Positions 18,401 through 27,635 of a stretch of 64,000 nt of DNA are shown here, piece by piece. Below the pieces are notes generated by a model that saw only the letters and a program-made list of their open reading frames with translations, was not told the DNA's origin and ran no database searches. Position numbers and translations under genes: made by a program. Origin of the DNA: Vibrio diabolicus (GTDB taxonomy: Bacteria; Pseudomonadota; Gammaproteobacteria; Enterobacterales; Vibrionaceae); NCBI GenBank assembly GCA_001048675.1, contig CCKK01000020.1, positions 558,001 to 622,000 on the forward strand. Reading direction: 5' to 3'. Within the stretch, counting starts at the first letter, position 1. Each line of letters starts with the position of its first letter.

Positions 18401-18652
18401 ATTATTATGACATCGCTTGCCTTTGGTCTAGGTGTAGTACCGCTTGCTATCAGCTCTGGCGTGGGCTCAGCAGGTCAAAATGCGGTAGGTACTGGTGTAC
18501 TTGGTGGCATGATCAGTGCGACGATCTTAGGTATATTCTTTGTGCCAATCTTCTTTGTGGTGGTTGAGCGATTGTTTGATCGACGTGCGAGAAAAGAATC
18601 GGAGGCAGAGTTGTCTGAGACTAATCCTAAACCAGCTCAGCAAAGCGAGTAA
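15491..18652 (+). CDS. RND multidrug efflux permease (AcrB-like)
   Basis: An inner-membrane proton-drug antiporter of 1053 aa (HAE1-RND). N-terminal [17 protein letters not shown] and TM4 [20 protein letters not shown] carry the paired aspartates of proton relay. The repeat TM11 [15 protein letters not shown] and the two large periplasmic loops are present, at full family length. It works with the adjacent adaptor and an unlinked TolC. It is translated from an ATG 2 bp after the adaptor stop with AGGAG in front. A terminator follows, then a MarR-type regulator that may respond to the pump's substrates. Substrate range cannot be predicted from sequence. Confidence 0.94.
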   Translation: MARFFIDRPVFAWVLAILTMLAGVMSLFNLPVSQYPTISPTTITISARYPGASAKTVEDSVTQVIEQNMTGLDYLRYLSSSSDAFGNATITLTFDSEADPDIAQVQVQNKLQLALTSLPMEVQNQGIVVNKSNTAFLMVVAVYSEDPDFTENDIGDFVVTNIQDPISRVTGVGQVQAFGAQYAMRVWLDPFKLTQFNLTAIDVANAISEQNAQVSSGQLGAAPAQEGQLLNATISSASRLSSVEEFQDIILKSDASGSNVYLKDVARVERGAESYDIRGQYNGFPASGLGISLGTGANALETANAVKERLEQLSATFPEGLQIAYPFETTPFVKASIQEVVKTLLEAILLVFLIMYLFLQNFRATIIPTIAVPVVLLGTFAILYATGFSVNTLTMFAMVLAIGLLVDDAIVVVENVERVMHEDGLEPKEATKKSMGQITGALIGVGLTLSAVFVPMAFMSGSTGVIYRQFSITIVAAMTLSVLVAIILTPALCATLLKKGDAELLEKKGFFGWFNRKFDAMTAGYETGVAKLLKRTGRMLVVFLAMSAGAGWLFMNLPTSFLPDEDQGTVFSMAILPPNSTQEQTEKTLEKMRDFYLVDEKDNVKSVFSVAGFSFAGQGQNMGMAFIGLKDWSEREAPGADAASITGRAMGYFSTIKEALVFAFAPPAIQELGNSTGFDFYLQDSLNKGHDALVAAQGQLLGMAAQNPKLVGVRPNGQADAPMYKVNIDHVKLRALDVSINDVNQILSAAWGGAYINDYIDRGRVKKVMMQSDAEYRMQPKDFDSWYVRNSKGEMVPFSAFASGEWTYGSPLLQRFDGLPAMNIQGGAAPGVSTGEAMAEIEAMVEKLPEGFTVNWNGISYEERLSGNQAPMLYALSILVVFLVLAALYESWSVPFAVVLVVPLGVLGAVLAVMTRSMDNDVFFQVSLLTTVGLATKNAILIVEFAKDYYEKGAGLIEATLHAVRVRLRPIIMTSLAFGLGVVPLAISSGVGSAGQNAVGTGVLGGMISATILGIFFVPIFFVVVERLFDRRARKESEAELSETNPKPAQQSE

Positions 18653-18700
18653 GACTTGGTTGCTGTAACTGAGTTATACTGGTGATAATAAACACGATAA

Positions 18701-18724
18701 AAGGGCGCTTCGGCGCTCTTTATT
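18701..18724 (+). terminator. Terminator after RND operon
   Basis: Stem AAGGGCGC / GCGCTCTT around a TTCG tetraloop, followed by a T-rich tail. Confidence 0.8.
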
Positions 18725-18844
18725 TTATGTTTTCACTTGGTGGTTACCGTCTTTGACGCAAACTTGAAGGGGGAGCGTTTTGCCTTATGCAGAATCTGTT
18801 TATTCCTTCCGACCGAATGAAAGCCTAAAGAAGAACAAACGACG

Positions 18845-19300
18845 ATGAAAGATCAGAAAATCTCCCCAATTTCCGTTTTGGATCAAAGCCCTATGTTTGT
18901 CTGCGGTGTGATGCAGCGAATGTATCGCAACCGTGCTCAAGCTGAGCTCTCTCGGCAAAATTTAATGACACTCGAGATGGCAAGTGCACTGGCCGCTTTG
19001 GAAGAGTTTCAACCCATGAGTCAGCAAGCGTTGGCTGACGCGGTTCGAACTGAGCGAAGTGTAGCAAAGCGAATGGTGGATAATTTGGAAAAGCGAGGGT
19101 TTGTTCAAGTTTCTAAAAGTAAATCGAATCAGCGTCTCAAAATGCTCAGCATGACAAAAGAGGGGGCAAATGCTTTAAAGCAAGTGCATCAAATCATGAC
19201 GAATTTACAGAAAGAATTTTTCGCTTGTTTGTCTGAATCAGAAGCGAGTGAGTTTTTTCGTCTGGTAAGAAAACTCACTTTTGCGAATCACGACCAGTAG
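18845..19300 (+). CDS. MarR family transcriptional regulator
   Basis: A protein of 151 aa with the winged-helix MarR fold: the recognition region MSQQALADAVRTERSVAKRMVDNLEKRGFV (about residues 58-88) is followed by a wing with SKSNQRLKMLSMTKEGANAL. MarR proteins are dimeric repressors that release DNA on binding small aromatic ligands, and often control efflux pumps. It lies 190 bp after the RND pump genes on the same strand but beyond their terminator, so it has its own promoter; control of the pump is inferred from position only. It is convergent with the AEC transporter. Confidence 0.85.
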   Translation: MKDQKISPISVLDQSPMFVCGVMQRMYRNRAQAELSRQNLMTLEMASALAALEEFQPMSQQALADAVRTERSVAKRMVDNLEKRGFVQVSKSKSNQRLKMLSMTKEGANALKQVHQIMTNLQKEFFACLSESEASEFFRLVRKLTFANHDQ

Positions 19301-19346
19301 CTTATCTTAATGCTATCTAGCGCGCCTTTACTTTATCGGTGATCAA

Positions 19347-20303
19347 TTATATTAAGTCGTAAAACTTAAGAAATAGAATGCCCAACGTACACGTGACGGT
19401 AGAAAGCACCGTAGTGAGTGCGATGATATTTGCGGCTAATGTGGCATTGCCTCCCATCGAACGCGCCATGACATAACTGGCTGCTGCCACTGGGGAAGCG
19501 TTCATAAAGAAAAGAATACCTAACTCAATTCCTCGAAAACCTACTAAGTAAGCACCAATAGTGATCATTACGGGTGCCACGATGAGCTTGTAACTGCTTG
19601 CAAACCAAGATGGACCTTTCTCTTTTCTCATCAAGCTAAAATCGAGTGAGCCGCCCGTACACAACAGCGCTAAAGGTAATGTCATTTTGGACAAGTAGTC
19701 CCCTGCATCAATAACAACATTCGGTACTGGAATAGAGAGCAAATAGAAAGCCATCCCTAGGACGATTGAGATTATCAGTGGATTCCTCGTCAGTGTTCGG
19801 CCCATCATTTTTGCGGCTTGTGGGACAGAAGTTGCGCCCTTGGGAGATAAGCAAATAACCGCTTGGACGTTATAAAGAAACGTGGTGACCGCGACATAAA
19901 GCGCTGCTAACGCCACACCTTGAGAACCATACGCATTGGCAACGTAAGCGATGCCAATAATCCCTGTGTTTGCTCGAAACCCACCTTGGATAAGAACACC
20001 TTGGTCAGGCGATGCTTTGAACAGAAGCTTGACCGAAAGGTAGGTGAAAATGAAAAACGAAATGCTAGCGATGACGCCGAAATTGACAAAGCCACTCGCC
20101 GCGGAAAAATCGTGTTCTGAAGCCACAATACTGACAAATAACATCGCAGGTAGCGTAACTTGAAACACCAGTTTAGAGCCCACTTCGATAAAATTATCGT
20201 TGATCAGTCCAATGCGTTTGAACACCACGCCAAGTATTAACATTAAGCAGATAGGGCCGGTTATCGACAAAGAGAATTGCAACTGATGTAGAACAGCTTC
20301 CAT
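19347..20303 (-). CDS. AEC family transporter
   Basis: About 318 aa with roughly ten hydrophobic helices; it matches the auxin efflux carrier (AEC) family, in which bacterial members move small carboxylates such as malate or malonate. Typical features are the N-terminal ILGVVFKRIGLINDNFIEVGSKLVFQVTLPAMLF and a central FRANTGIIGIAYVANAYG with a conserved Asn. An in-frame start at 20453 would add 50 residues of unlikely soluble sequence; the ATG at 20303 fits the family N-terminus (MEAVLHQLQFSL). Substrate unknown. It is transcribed alone, toward the MarR gene. Confidence 0.82.
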   Translation of the reverse strand: MEAVLHQLQFSLSITGPICLMLILGVVFKRIGLINDNFIEVGSKLVFQVTLPAMLFVSIVASEHDFSAASGFVNFGVIASISFFIFTYLSVKLLFKASPDQGVLIQGGFRANTGIIGIAYVANAYGSQGVALAALYVAVTTFLYNVQAVICLSPKGATSVPQAAKMMGRTLTRNPLIISIVLGMAFYLLSIPVPNVVIDAGDYLSKMTLPLALLCTGGSLDFSLMRKEKGPSWFASSYKLIVAPVMITIGAYLVGFRGIELGILFFMNASPVAAASYVMARSMGGNATLAANIIALTTVLSTVTCTLGILFLKFYDLI

Positions 20304-20563
20304 GTAAGTACCCGCAGCAAAAGAAAAATATTCCTGCTGTCTATTAAGCCATAAACTCTGGGAGACAGGACAGAAAAGTGATGAAATTTTCCTCTTTTGT
20401 TGTTTCCAGAACCATTTGCATTCCAAGTTATGGACGAGGTCCCAGTTTAACAAAGCTGCACTGGTTCTATGCGCGATATGTTGGTTTACTACTTATCGTG
20501 ATGCATCCACATGCGTATTAAATAAAAGAGTTGGTCATTGTGGTTATGGATAGGAGTTCATCG

Positions 20564-20659
20564 ATGAAAAGGAAACACAACAAAACCGTACTTTGTGCAT
20601 TTGTCTCAGGTTCGGTGTTTGGTGCAGCTTTAGTCATTGCGATGTCTTTACCAATGTAA
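20564..20659 (+). CDS. Small 31-aa single-TM protein
   Basis: ATG with a good ribosome site (TAGGAG, 7 nt upstream) opens a 31-codon frame: MKRKHNKTV followed by a hydrophobic stretch (LCAFVSGSVFGAALVIAMSL) and a stop. The layout is that of a small single-pass membrane protein with positive-inside charges. No family is recognised and no partner gene is evident. It lies between the divergent AEC gene and the trpS2 leader. It may be a real small protein or chance; the SD and the clean hydrophobic helix support it. Confidence 0.45.
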   Translation: MKRKHNKTVLCAFVSGSVFGAALVIAMSLPM

Positions 20660-20745
20660 TCGTTTCTGTAGGCTCTTTGAATACTTACGCTAATTCAATA
20701 CAAAAACAGATTGAGTTCAGCTTGATGTACTGTTAGTTTGAAAAC

Positions 20746-20802
20746 ATGAAAATACACGTTAGCCCTTCATCAACAACCTTCTTTTGGTGGCGCTCTAAAT
20801 AG
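20746..20802 (+). CDS. Trp leader peptide of trpS2
   Basis: An 18-codon frame, MKIHVSPSSTTFFWWRSK then TAG, with tandem Trp codons at 20785-20790. It lies ~100 nt upstream of a tryptophanyl-tRNA synthetase gene. A hairpin at 20787-20810 (GTG-g-CGCTCTA / TAGAGCG-g-CAC) overlaps the second Trp codon and the stop, so a ribosome stalled at the Trp codons would melt it. A terminator-like hairpin follows. This is the layout of a classical ribosome-mediated attenuator sensing charged tRNA-Trp. The ribosome site is weak. A possible promoter is TTGAAT-N16-TACAAA about 50 nt upstream. Confidence 0.75.
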   Translation: MKIHVSPSSTTFFWWRSK

Positions 20803-20819
20803 AGCGGCACGGAATACTC

Positions 20820-20865
20820 ACATTCTTAAGCTGCTGGATGGTAGCTAAGAGTGTTTGATCTTTTT
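20820..20865 (+). terminator. Attenuator hairpin upstream of trpS2
   Basis: ACATTCTT-a-AGCTGC pairs with GGTAGCTAAGAGTGT around a small loop (one bulged A, G-U pairs), 20820-20854; TTTTT follows at 20861-20865. It would terminate transcription when the leader peptide is translated without stalling. I could not fold the antiterminator reliably. Confidence 0.55.
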
Positions 20866-20903
20866 ATCTCCAGTAGCGATCTATTAAATACTTGGAGATA
20901 AAT

Positions 20904-21926
20904 ATGAACACCATTCAAAGTACATCACAGCGTGAAATTATCCTGACCGGCGATCGAGCGACAGGTCCGTTACACCTCGGGCACTATGTCGGTTCATTGC
21001 AACAACGAGTCAAATTGCAAACGGAGCATGAGCAAACGATCTTAGTCGCAGACATGCAAGGGTTGACGGATAACGCCCACAATCCATCAAAAGTATCCTC
21101 CAATATTCTCAATGTCGTTGCGGATTATTTGGCCGTTGGTATCGACCCCACACAAACCACGATCACGTTGCAATCTCAAATACCAGCGTTAGCAGAGTTA
21201 ACGATGTATTACAGCAATCTTGTCTCTATTGCGCGTTTAGAGCGTAATCCCACGGTTAAAAATGAGATACAGAGTAAAGGCTTTGAACGCTCTATTCCTG
21301 CTGGCTTTTTAACGTATCCAATTTCTCAAGCTGCCGATATTACGGGGTTCCACGCGACGTTGGTTCCGGTAGGTGATGACCAACTGCCGATGTTGGAGCA
21401 AACTAATGAAATCGTAAGAAAAATAAACCACCTGGGTGGAAAAGAGGTTCTTAGAGAATGCCGTCCATTACTTAGTGATGCCCCTCGGTTGCCGAGTACC
21501 GACGGTAAAAATAAGATGTCTAAAAGCATGGGGAACGCAATCAACCTAGGAGCTTCTGAAAAGGAGATTTCTGTGGCAGTGAAATCTATGTATACCGATC
21601 CCAATCATCTGAAAATTGAGGACCCTGGCCAAGTCGAAGGTAATATTGTATTTACCTACCTCGATGCCTTTCACCCTGATAAAGATTACGTCGAACAGCT
21701 AAAAGAGCATTATCGACGAGGTGGGTTAGGTGATGGTTTGACCAAGAAAGTGTTAGAAGAATGCCTACAAGAGATGCTTCGACCTATTCGAGAAAAGCGC
21801 ACTATGTATTTGAATGATAAAGCACAGCTGATTGATATTTTAAAACAAGGTAGTCAGCGTTCTCGTGAGAAAACTGAACAAGTGCTATTTGATGTGAAAG
21901 ATGTATTTGGTTTGAATTTGTTCTGA
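20904..21926 (+). CDS. trpS2: Tryptophanyl-tRNA synthetase, second/auxiliary type
   Basis: A class I aminoacyl-tRNA synthetase of 340 aa that charges tRNA-Trp. The HIGH-type motif is GPLHLGHYVGS (residues ~18-28) and the KMSKS motif is KNKMSKSMGNAI (~190-201). The ATG at 20904 is preferred to the in-frame TTG at 20892, which forms part of the TTGGAGAT ribosome site. Vibrios usually carry a housekeeping trpS elsewhere. Divergent second copies are found in several bacteria, where they are inducible and can give resistance to tryptophan analogues such as indolmycin. The tandem-Trp leader and hairpin in front of this copy support inducible, tRNA-sensing control. It is followed by its own terminator. 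Confidence 0.9.
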   Translation: MNTIQSTSQREIILTGDRATGPLHLGHYVGSLQQRVKLQTEHEQTILVADMQGLTDNAHNPSKVSSNILNVVADYLAVGIDPTQTTITLQSQIPALAELTMYYSNLVSIARLERNPTVKNEIQSKGFERSIPAGFLTYPISQAADITGFHATLVPVGDDQLPMLEQTNEIVRKINHLGGKEVLRECRPLLSDAPRLPSTDGKNKMSKSMGNAINLGASEKEISVAVKSMYTDPNHLKIEDPGQVEGNIVFTYLDAFHPDKDYVEQLKEHYRRGGLGDGLTKKVLEECLQEMLRPIREKRTMYLNDKAQLIDILKQGSQRSREKTEQVLFDVKDVFGLNLF

Positions 21927-21949
21927 ATTAAAAGTAGAGAGTTGAACAT

Positions 21950-21989
21950 AAGGCACGACGGCTTATTAGCAACGTGCCTTTTTTTTTGC
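21950..21989 (+). terminator. Terminator after trpS2
   Basis: Stem AAGGCACG / CGTGCCTT with a 15-nt loop and a long T run. Confidence 0.85.
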
Positions 21990-21999
21990 TCCCAGTCAG

Positions 22000-22969
22000 T
22001 CAAAGCTGATTGTTAAGAAGAAAAAATTCGCGACGAAAATCCGCTACTTCTTGTTGGTAATAGCTTTGCCACTCCGGTTCTGACAAATTCGAATGGCTTG
22101 TGGTTCTTTCTTTTCTGAGTCTGGACTCAAGTTGTTGCAATGCTTGTTGGTAATCTCTGACTTGCTCTTTTTGCTCAGCAATTTGTTGCTGACGATCGTG
22201 AATCTCTTCGCTTTCGTCCTTCGTTAAGTAAGTTTTTTGCAGCTCTGCGATGATGGTTTGGCGATCTGGAAAGCTCATGCTATTGGGTATCAGGGCGACT
22301 GCACGCTCATATTTTGCTTGGTCGTTTGTAAGCCCGATAGCCTCTGCATTTTCTTGCCAGTCTATGATGAGTTGCTCGAAAGCTTGCAAAAAGCTTTCTG
22401 GACTTTGCGTGTTGAGCTGTTGGGCCTCTAAATTGAAATCGTATAGGGCGAACTCATCCGCGAAAATAACATCAGCCAACTCGCCCCAAATGCCTCTTGC
22501 CTCGGCTTTAAGTTGTGCAATACGTGAGGCTAGTGGTTGTTGCTCATCAAACAACAAATTACCCACACTTTCTTGCCATTGACTGTTGAGTTGATGGTAG
22601 CTCGCCAAAAGTTGAAATCGTGCTGAAGATAAATAAGGCTCGAGCAAGGCTAACTGTTCCTCACAGTCGCGGTTCGACATGCACTCATGCCAAAATGACT
22701 CAAGCTCTGCGACGAGTTCTCTCCCTTTGAACAGAGTTAGTCTCTCAGTCGTTATTTGAACTGTGGAAGGGAGCTTAGCGGTTTGTGGTGAAGTATCTGT
22801 ATCGGGCACGATGCTGCTTGTTTGTGGTGATGTACTGGAGACACTCTGATTTTTTGTTCTTAGGGGAAGGAGAGGAAGCGAGCTCTTCTTTTTGAACATC
22901 GTGATTGAAAGTTAAAAATATCATGCCCGCCATAATGGCGGACATGATTATCAAAGCGATTTTCTTCAT
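22000..22969 (-). pseudogene. Lipase-chaperone-like membrane-anchored protein, frame broken
   Basis: Two overlapping frames make one protein. From the ATG at 22969: a membrane anchor (MKKIALIIMSAIMAGMIFLTF), then a Ser/Pro/Lys linker. At the poly-A run (T6 on the plus strand, 22850-22855) the reading must move +1 to the long frame ending at 22000, i.e. one extra A is present. The joined product (~320 aa) has an N-terminal anchor, a low-complexity linker and a long helical, Gln/Glu-rich domain with EARGIWGELADVIFADEF, the layout of steric lipase chaperones (LifO/Lif). Its start overlaps the sphingomyelinase stop (ATGA), so it was probably the foldase for that enzyme. It may be a true mutation, phase variation or a read error; family call moderate. 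Confidence 0.6.
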
Positions 22970-24294
22970 GGCTTGATTGTTGCGCTTACTGGGAAATGGT
23001 CAGAAAGGTTGTAGTGTTTCCATAAACTCTCTGCGGTTGTGCGCGGCACGTCTACACGGTTGTCATTGAATGATTTCACCCCGTATTCACTACTCACCAT
23101 AACATAGTCAAGGTATTCCACGTTTTCGCCGCCTGATAACGCTTCACCTGCGAAGTTATTGATACGGGGATCAAAGGTTGACTCCGTGTAACCTGAATAC
23201 TGAGGTTCGATGGCGCTTAAGTTAGCGATCATTTGTTGGTAGTCACCAGGGAACTTTCTTTTGTTTACGTTAAAGTCGCCGCTGTATACCACAGTTTCGC
23301 TTGAAGGAATGTTGAGAGATTTAGCGAGTGCGCGGATTTGTTTGAACTGGCGCTGACGATACTCGCGAGCGGTGTCTGTATCGAAAGATGCGGTATGGGT
23401 AGCAAACACATGGTAAGCCTGACCACCCTTAATAATTTCCGCATAATTAACGCCTTTGTCGGCAAAGCAGTCTGTGCCAGAGCAGTCGGGGAAGACATAT
23501 TGCGCTTCATTCACGATAGGATAGCGACTGACAATGATCACCCCACCATCATGAATATTAACGCCTTCTTTATCTAACATCTTAGTTTGGTACGGATACT
23601 CCTTAGCTAACTCACGTAGGAATCCTTCACGACCGCTTGCAAACACTTCTTGCAGCGCTAATACATCATAACCTTTGACGTATTGAGGAATCAGTTCGTA
23701 ACGATCACCGATGTGCGATGCAATAGCCGTAAGAGCCCAGATGTTGTATGTCATCAACTTAAGGTTTTGTTCTTCGTTATCGACAGATTCATTTACTTTG
23801 CTTGGCGTGATGGTGTAATAAAGATCGTCGTATCGAGCGGTACTGTCTGACTTAAATGCCAGTTCGGTTTCTCGGATGCCAAAAGCGTTAGTGTTGGCAC
23901 GATGAATATTACGATCATCTTTAAGAGATAAATCGACATCGGACGCCGATAAGCCATATTCAATGGTTGAATTATACCAATGACCTTCCATGACCTGATT
24001 GAGTGTTATGCTTTCACCTTTAGGGCTAGAAACCACAGTTTCAAAACGGTAAGTTTGGTTTGATTTCACGCCTTCCCAACGATTGAAGCTCAATACAGGT
24101 TTGGTTTCCCACGGACCAAGTACTTGCACATGTTGCTGCCACTCTTCTCCGTATTGAAGTAAATCACTGCCTTCGTGCTTTACTTGAATAGTTAAAGGCT
24201 GATCAGAGTTATTGGTTAGATAAACATCTGTATCTGCAATGCTTGGCAATGCCACCAAGCCACTTAATAAAAGACCCCACTGCGATAACTTCAT
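22966..24294 (-). CDS. Secreted sphingomyelinase C-like phosphodiesterase
   Basis: A protein of 442 aa with a signal peptide (MKLSQWGLLLSGLVALPSIA), an N-terminal beta-rich region of ~170 aa and a C-terminal endonuclease/exonuclease/phosphatase-fold catalytic domain. Catalytic landmarks in order are MTYNIW (Asn), LQEVFASGREG (metal-binding Glu), ATHTASFDTD (His), SGDFNVNK (Asp/Asn) and LSDHFPVSA (Asp-His). This matches bacterial neutral sphingomyelinases/hemolysins that cleave sphingomyelin to ceramide and phosphocholine. Cysteines in FPDCSGTDCFADKG may form a disulfide. It is followed by an overlapping chaperone-like gene whose frame is broken, which could reduce secretion of active enzyme. 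The specific substrate is inferred from family. Confidence 0.82.
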   Translation of the reverse strand: MKLSQWGLLLSGLVALPSIADTDVYLTNNSDQPLTIQVKHEGSDLLQYGEEWQQHVQVLGPWETKPVLSFNRWEGVKSNQTYRFETVVSSPKGESITLNQVMEGHWYNSTIEYGLSASDVDLSLKDDRNIHRANTNAFGIRETELAFKSDSTARYDDLYYTITPSKVNESVDNEEQNLKLMTYNIWALTAIASHIGDRYELIPQYVKGYDVLALQEVFASGREGFLRELAKEYPYQTKMLDKEGVNIHDGGVIIVSRYPIVNEAQYVFPDCSGTDCFADKGVNYAEIIKGGQAYHVFATHTASFDTDTAREYRQRQFKQIRALAKSLNIPSSETVVYSGDFNVNKRKFPGDYQQMIANLSAIEPQYSGYTESTFDPRINNFAGEALSGGENVEYLDYVMVSSEYGVKSFNDNRVDVPRTTAESLWKHYNLSDHFPVSATIKP

Positions 24295-24586
24295 CTTATT
24301 TTTCCATCATTTGAACTAGAGCAATCATTCTTGTTTATAAATATTACTTGCACGTTAAATATGGATGACATCGAAGCCAGTACTAAAAATTGTTATCAGA
24401 ATGTGATCTTTATTCAATGGTGAGGAGTCGGGGTAGAGAGTTAATGGTTGCTTAAGCGGTTGTAAATAATAGCGATGGTTAACGAATCGTACTCACTGCA
24501 ATCAAGTTGTCATCTTCGCTCTATAAGTTGTGCGGCGTCATTCATCCAGCCACATGGCTAGAACTTAAATTGATAGATGGAGCACT

Positions 24587-24853
24587 ATGGCTAGAGCAGT
24601 AAATCCAATCGATGAAACCATCATTAAATTACTACAAGACCAAGGTTTGATTAGAAGCGAAGCAGAAGCTCGTTTAAAGAAAGAGGTATACCGCTTACAG
24701 CCTAATGAAATTGAAAAAGTCAAAAATTATGCCCAGCACTTTGGCATAAACGCTAAAGAAAAACTCATCGATGAGATCTTAGAGTTGCGCCGGGAAGCGC
24801 TCATAAAAAAATGTAGACACAATACGGAGCATGCGAGCCTATCTCTAAAATAG
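24587..24853 (+). CDS. Conserved-looking hypothetical protein, 88 aa
   Basis: Not recognised. It is an 88-aa soluble, mainly helical and strongly charged protein (KKEVYRLQPNEIEKVKNYAQHFG, then a basic C-terminus KKCRHNTEH). The ATG is preceded by GGAG at good distance and coding composition is even, so it is probably a real gene. There is no signal peptide or membrane segment. It stands alone between the divergent sphingomyelinase and a chemoreceptor gene with no operon partner. Confidence 0.6.
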   Translation: MARAVNPIDETIIKLLQDQGLIRSEAEARLKKEVYRLQPNEIEKVKNYAQHFGINAKEKLIDEILELRREALIKKCRHNTEHASLSLK

Positions 24854-25009
24854 AACGTGATAAAAATATCAATTACTGGTCAAGATTTGATCTCTCAGGC
24901 CGATGTATATAAGAGCGCTCAATGATATCGAGTGACAAAAAACAGTGTGTTTTAGAGGTTAAGCTTTCACTTAAGTGAGAGGTTTGGAAAGGCTGCAGGG
25001 AGAAAGTGC

Positions 25010-26638
25010 ATGCGTATTAAAGACTTAAGTGTCGTAAAGAAAATATCGGTTAGTTATTTAACCGTTTTTGCCGTGTTTGGTTTAGTGTCAGTAATGTTGG
25101 TACAAGGTTTGTTAACACTGAATAAAGACATCTCAGTGCTAAAAGATAAAAGCTTACCTTCTGTTGCGATTTTGAAAGGTATCCAAGTTGATATTACTAA
25201 AGTGCGCAAAGATGAGTTCTCTTTATTGCCAAACGCAAGTCATCCCAAAATTGGTGAGTGGTTAAAAGGCCTCGACCAATGGCGTTCTGATGTGCAGGCT
25301 GGTATTGCAGAATACGAAAAGCTCGACCTTAATCAGCGTGAAACGCAGTCTTTTAACGTTTTTAAAGAAACCTGGAATCAATACATCAAAGAAACGAAGA
25401 CTTACAACGCACTGCTAAGCCAAGGTGATGCTGAAAGTGCAAATGATGTGATTTTATCGAGTTTCGATACCTACTCAAAAGCGTTGAGCAGCTTGGATGA
25501 TACCCTCGCGTTGAACGATGAGTTGGTGAATTTGATTGGCGAAGAAGTACAAAATGAAGCGGCATTTACACAATATAGCGCTGCTGTTGGGGCGCTTGTC
25601 GTCGCATTGGTCATGGTAATGTCTGCTATGTTGCTTTCTCGAGTCATTTGCGGGCCTGTTGATCGAGCATTGGAATTCGCTTCTAAAATCGCCAAGGGTC
25701 AATTGAATAATCAAATCGACGAAAGTGAATTGAGCAAAGACGAGTTAGGAACGTTGCTCAAAGAGCTTGTCGGTATGCAAACAAACTTACATTCGCTGGT
25801 TTCTGAGATTAATGACTCAACGATTCAGCTAACGGCAGCAGTAGAGGAAGTGAGTGCTATTTCTTCTCAGACCGCTTCTGGTATGCAAAATCAACAAATT
25901 GAACTTAGTTCGGTGGCTTCTGCGATGACAGAAATGCAAGCTGCTGTAAGTGAAGTGGCACAAAATACCGAAGTTGGCGCGACCTCTGCTTACTCGGCAA
26001 CGGAAGTGGCTAAACAAGGAACGGCGACGTTACAACAAACTATCGCAGTAATTGAGCGTGTATCACATACGATCCAAGAGTCAGATGAACTGGCACGTGA
26101 GCTTGAATCGAGCTCAAACAATATCAATGTGGTCGTAGATGTGATCCGCGGGATTGCGGAGCAAACAAACTTGTTAGCACTGAACGCCGCAATTGAAGCT
26201 GCTCGGGCCGGTGAACAAGGACGTGGGTTTGCTGTTGTGGCAGATGAGGTTCGTTCTCTGGCGCAACGCACTCAAGACTCCACTTCACAAATTGTGGAAA
26301 TTGTTAATCAACTACAAGAGAGCAGCAGCAAAATAGGGCATTCAAGCCGTGATTGTCAGGAGGGCATTTCTCAGTGTGTTGAGCAAGTCAATGACGCTGA
26401 TAGCCAGATAAAAGAAATTGAACATTCTGTCGATAACATAGCGCAAATGAGCACACAAATCGCAACGGCGTGCAGCGAGCAGAATTCTGTATCCGAAGAG
26501 CTGAATCGCAGTGTGGAGCATATTAATAGTGCCTCAACAGAGATGGCTGAGGGAGCTTCGCAAACGGCTGTGGCTTGCCAGCAGATCAGTAGCCTAGCGC
26601 ACAACTTGAAAACTCGAATGGGTTCATTCCAGCTCTAG
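25010..26638 (+). CDS. Methyl-accepting chemotaxis protein
   Basis: A chemoreceptor of 542 aa: TM1 (about 10-32), a four-helix-bundle periplasmic sensor (~35-185), TM2 (~186-208), HAMP, and the MCP signalling domain with tip [29 protein letters not shown]. The methylation helix is normal here ([23 protein letters not shown]), which makes a useful contrast with the shifted segment in the receptor at 12251. It signals to CheA/CheW at the cell pole; ligand unknown. It is a single-gene unit followed by a strong bidirectional terminator. Confidence 0.92.
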   Translation: MRIKDLSVVKKISVSYLTVFAVFGLVSVMLVQGLLTLNKDISVLKDKSLPSVAILKGIQVDITKVRKDEFSLLPNASHPKIGEWLKGLDQWRSDVQAGIAEYEKLDLNQRETQSFNVFKETWNQYIKETKTYNALLSQGDAESANDVILSSFDTYSKALSSLDDTLALNDELVNLIGEEVQNEAAFTQYSAAVGALVVALVMVMSAMLLSRVICGPVDRALEFASKIAKGQLNNQIDESELSKDELGTLLKELVGMQTNLHSLVSEINDSTIQLTAAVEEVSAISSQTASGMQNQQIELSSVASAMTEMQAAVSEVAQNTEVGATSAYSATEVAKQGTATLQQTIAVIERVSHTIQESDELARELESSSNNINVVVDVIRGIAEQTNLLALNAAIEAARAGEQGRGFAVVADEVRSLAQRTQDSTSQIVEIVNQLQESSSKIGHSSRDCQEGISQCVEQVNDADSQIKEIEHSVDNIAQMSTQIATACSEQNSVSEELNRSVEHINSASTEMAEGASQTAVACQQISSLAHNLKTRMGSFQL

Positions 26639-26678
26639 TTGTTGTGTTTCAGCTTTTTTCCTAACCTCATTGCTATAA

Positions 26679-26712
26679 AAAATAAGCCGGACGAAATGTC
26701 CGGCTTATTTAT
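26679..26712. terminator. Bidirectional terminator between chemoreceptor and miaE
   Basis: A 13-bp perfect stem AAATAAGCCGGAC / GTCCGGCTTATTT with a 5-nt loop. Confidence 0.92.
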
Positions 26713-26767
26713 TCTCTGTCTATATAAATAAGTTCAGAGCATGCTCAATCTTGGGAGAATATGCTCG

Positions 26768-27538
26768 CTAGGCTGGAATACCACTATGGAACTTAAAATC
26801 TGTATCTGGCGTAGAAATTAAACCCGCCTCAACTCGGCCAAAATAGGCTATGCGTTCGCTGATGTCTTTGCCCGCGATTTGCTCTGCCAATACAAGATAA
26901 TCTTGATAGTGGCGTGCTTCTGAGCGCAGTAAAGAAACGTAGAATTTTGCGATATCGTCATCCATATGTGGTGCTAGTTTGGCAAAACGCTCACAAGATC
27001 GGGCTTCGATGTACGCACCAATGATGAGCTTATCGATCAGCGTTTCCGGTTCATGAGTCTTCATATGCGAAATGAGCCCTTTAGCATAGCGACTTGCTGG
27101 AATATTTTTATACTCAATTCCACGACTTTCCATGATCTCTAAAACTTGATAAAAGTGGTGTAACTCCTCTTTAATCAAAAGCACCATTTTATCGATCAAA
27201 TCTTGGCTGTAAGGTGAGTTGGACTTAGCCATGATCGCTTTGGAAATATTGCTCTTACCTTTTAAAGTTTCTAGTGAGCCTACATTGCGATAAGCAAAAT
27301 CTTCATAGGGTTTAAACCAGTCAAGCAGAGCATGTGAACTGGATTGGTCAACGGCATACTTACGAATTAAAAACATCGCAGATTGGCCAGCTTTTAGCTC
27401 ACACAGTAGGTGGTCTAATAAAATGGTTTGAAGGTTTTCTGGTTTCTTTGCTTCCTCTACCCATTCATCAGGTGTGCTGCATTGCAGAAATTGGTTAATG
27501 GGAGCAAGAAGATCTTGATAGGCGTCTAGATTCATCAT
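26768..27538 (-). CDS. miaE: tRNA-(ms2io6A37) hydroxylase MiaE
   Basis: A non-haem diiron monooxygenase of 256 aa that hydroxylates the isopentenyl group of ms2i6A at position 37 of tRNAs reading U-starting codons. Diiron ligands are visible in a ferritin-like four-helix fold: LLDHLLCELKAGQSAMF (first Glu), LIKEELHHFYQVLE (Glu-x-x-His), YIEARSCERFAKL (Glu) and LLRSEARHYQDYL (Glu-x-x-His). Length and motifs match the family. It starts MMNLDAYQDLL; the second Met is an alternative. It is transcribed behind the coiled-coil membrane protein gene but after a terminator, so probably on its own. Confidence 0.93.
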   Translation of the reverse strand: MMNLDAYQDLLAPINQFLQCSTPDEWVEEAKKPENLQTILLDHLLCELKAGQSAMFLIRKYAVDQSSSHALLDWFKPYEDFAYRNVGSLETLKGKSNISKAIMAKSNSPYSQDLIDKMVLLIKEELHHFYQVLEIMESRGIEYKNIPASRYAKGLISHMKTHEPETLIDKLIIGAYIEARSCERFAKLAPHMDDDIAKFYVSLLRSEARHYQDYLVLAEQIAGKDISERIAYFGRVEAGLISTPDTDFKFHSGIPA

Positions 27539-27592
27539 TTTAGTTTTAGTACTTCACATTCTAATTGGGCATATCCGCTATCTTACGGATAG

Positions 27593-27617
27593 AAAAAAGG
27601 CTGCGATTGCAGCCTTT
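27593..27617 (-). terminator. Terminator upstream of miaE
   Basis: Stem AAAGGCTGC / GCAGCCTTT with a 4-nt loop; minus-strand T run TTTTTT. It ends the gene at 27636-28400. Confidence 0.85.
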
Positions 27618-27635
27618 ATTGACCTTAAGTGAATG

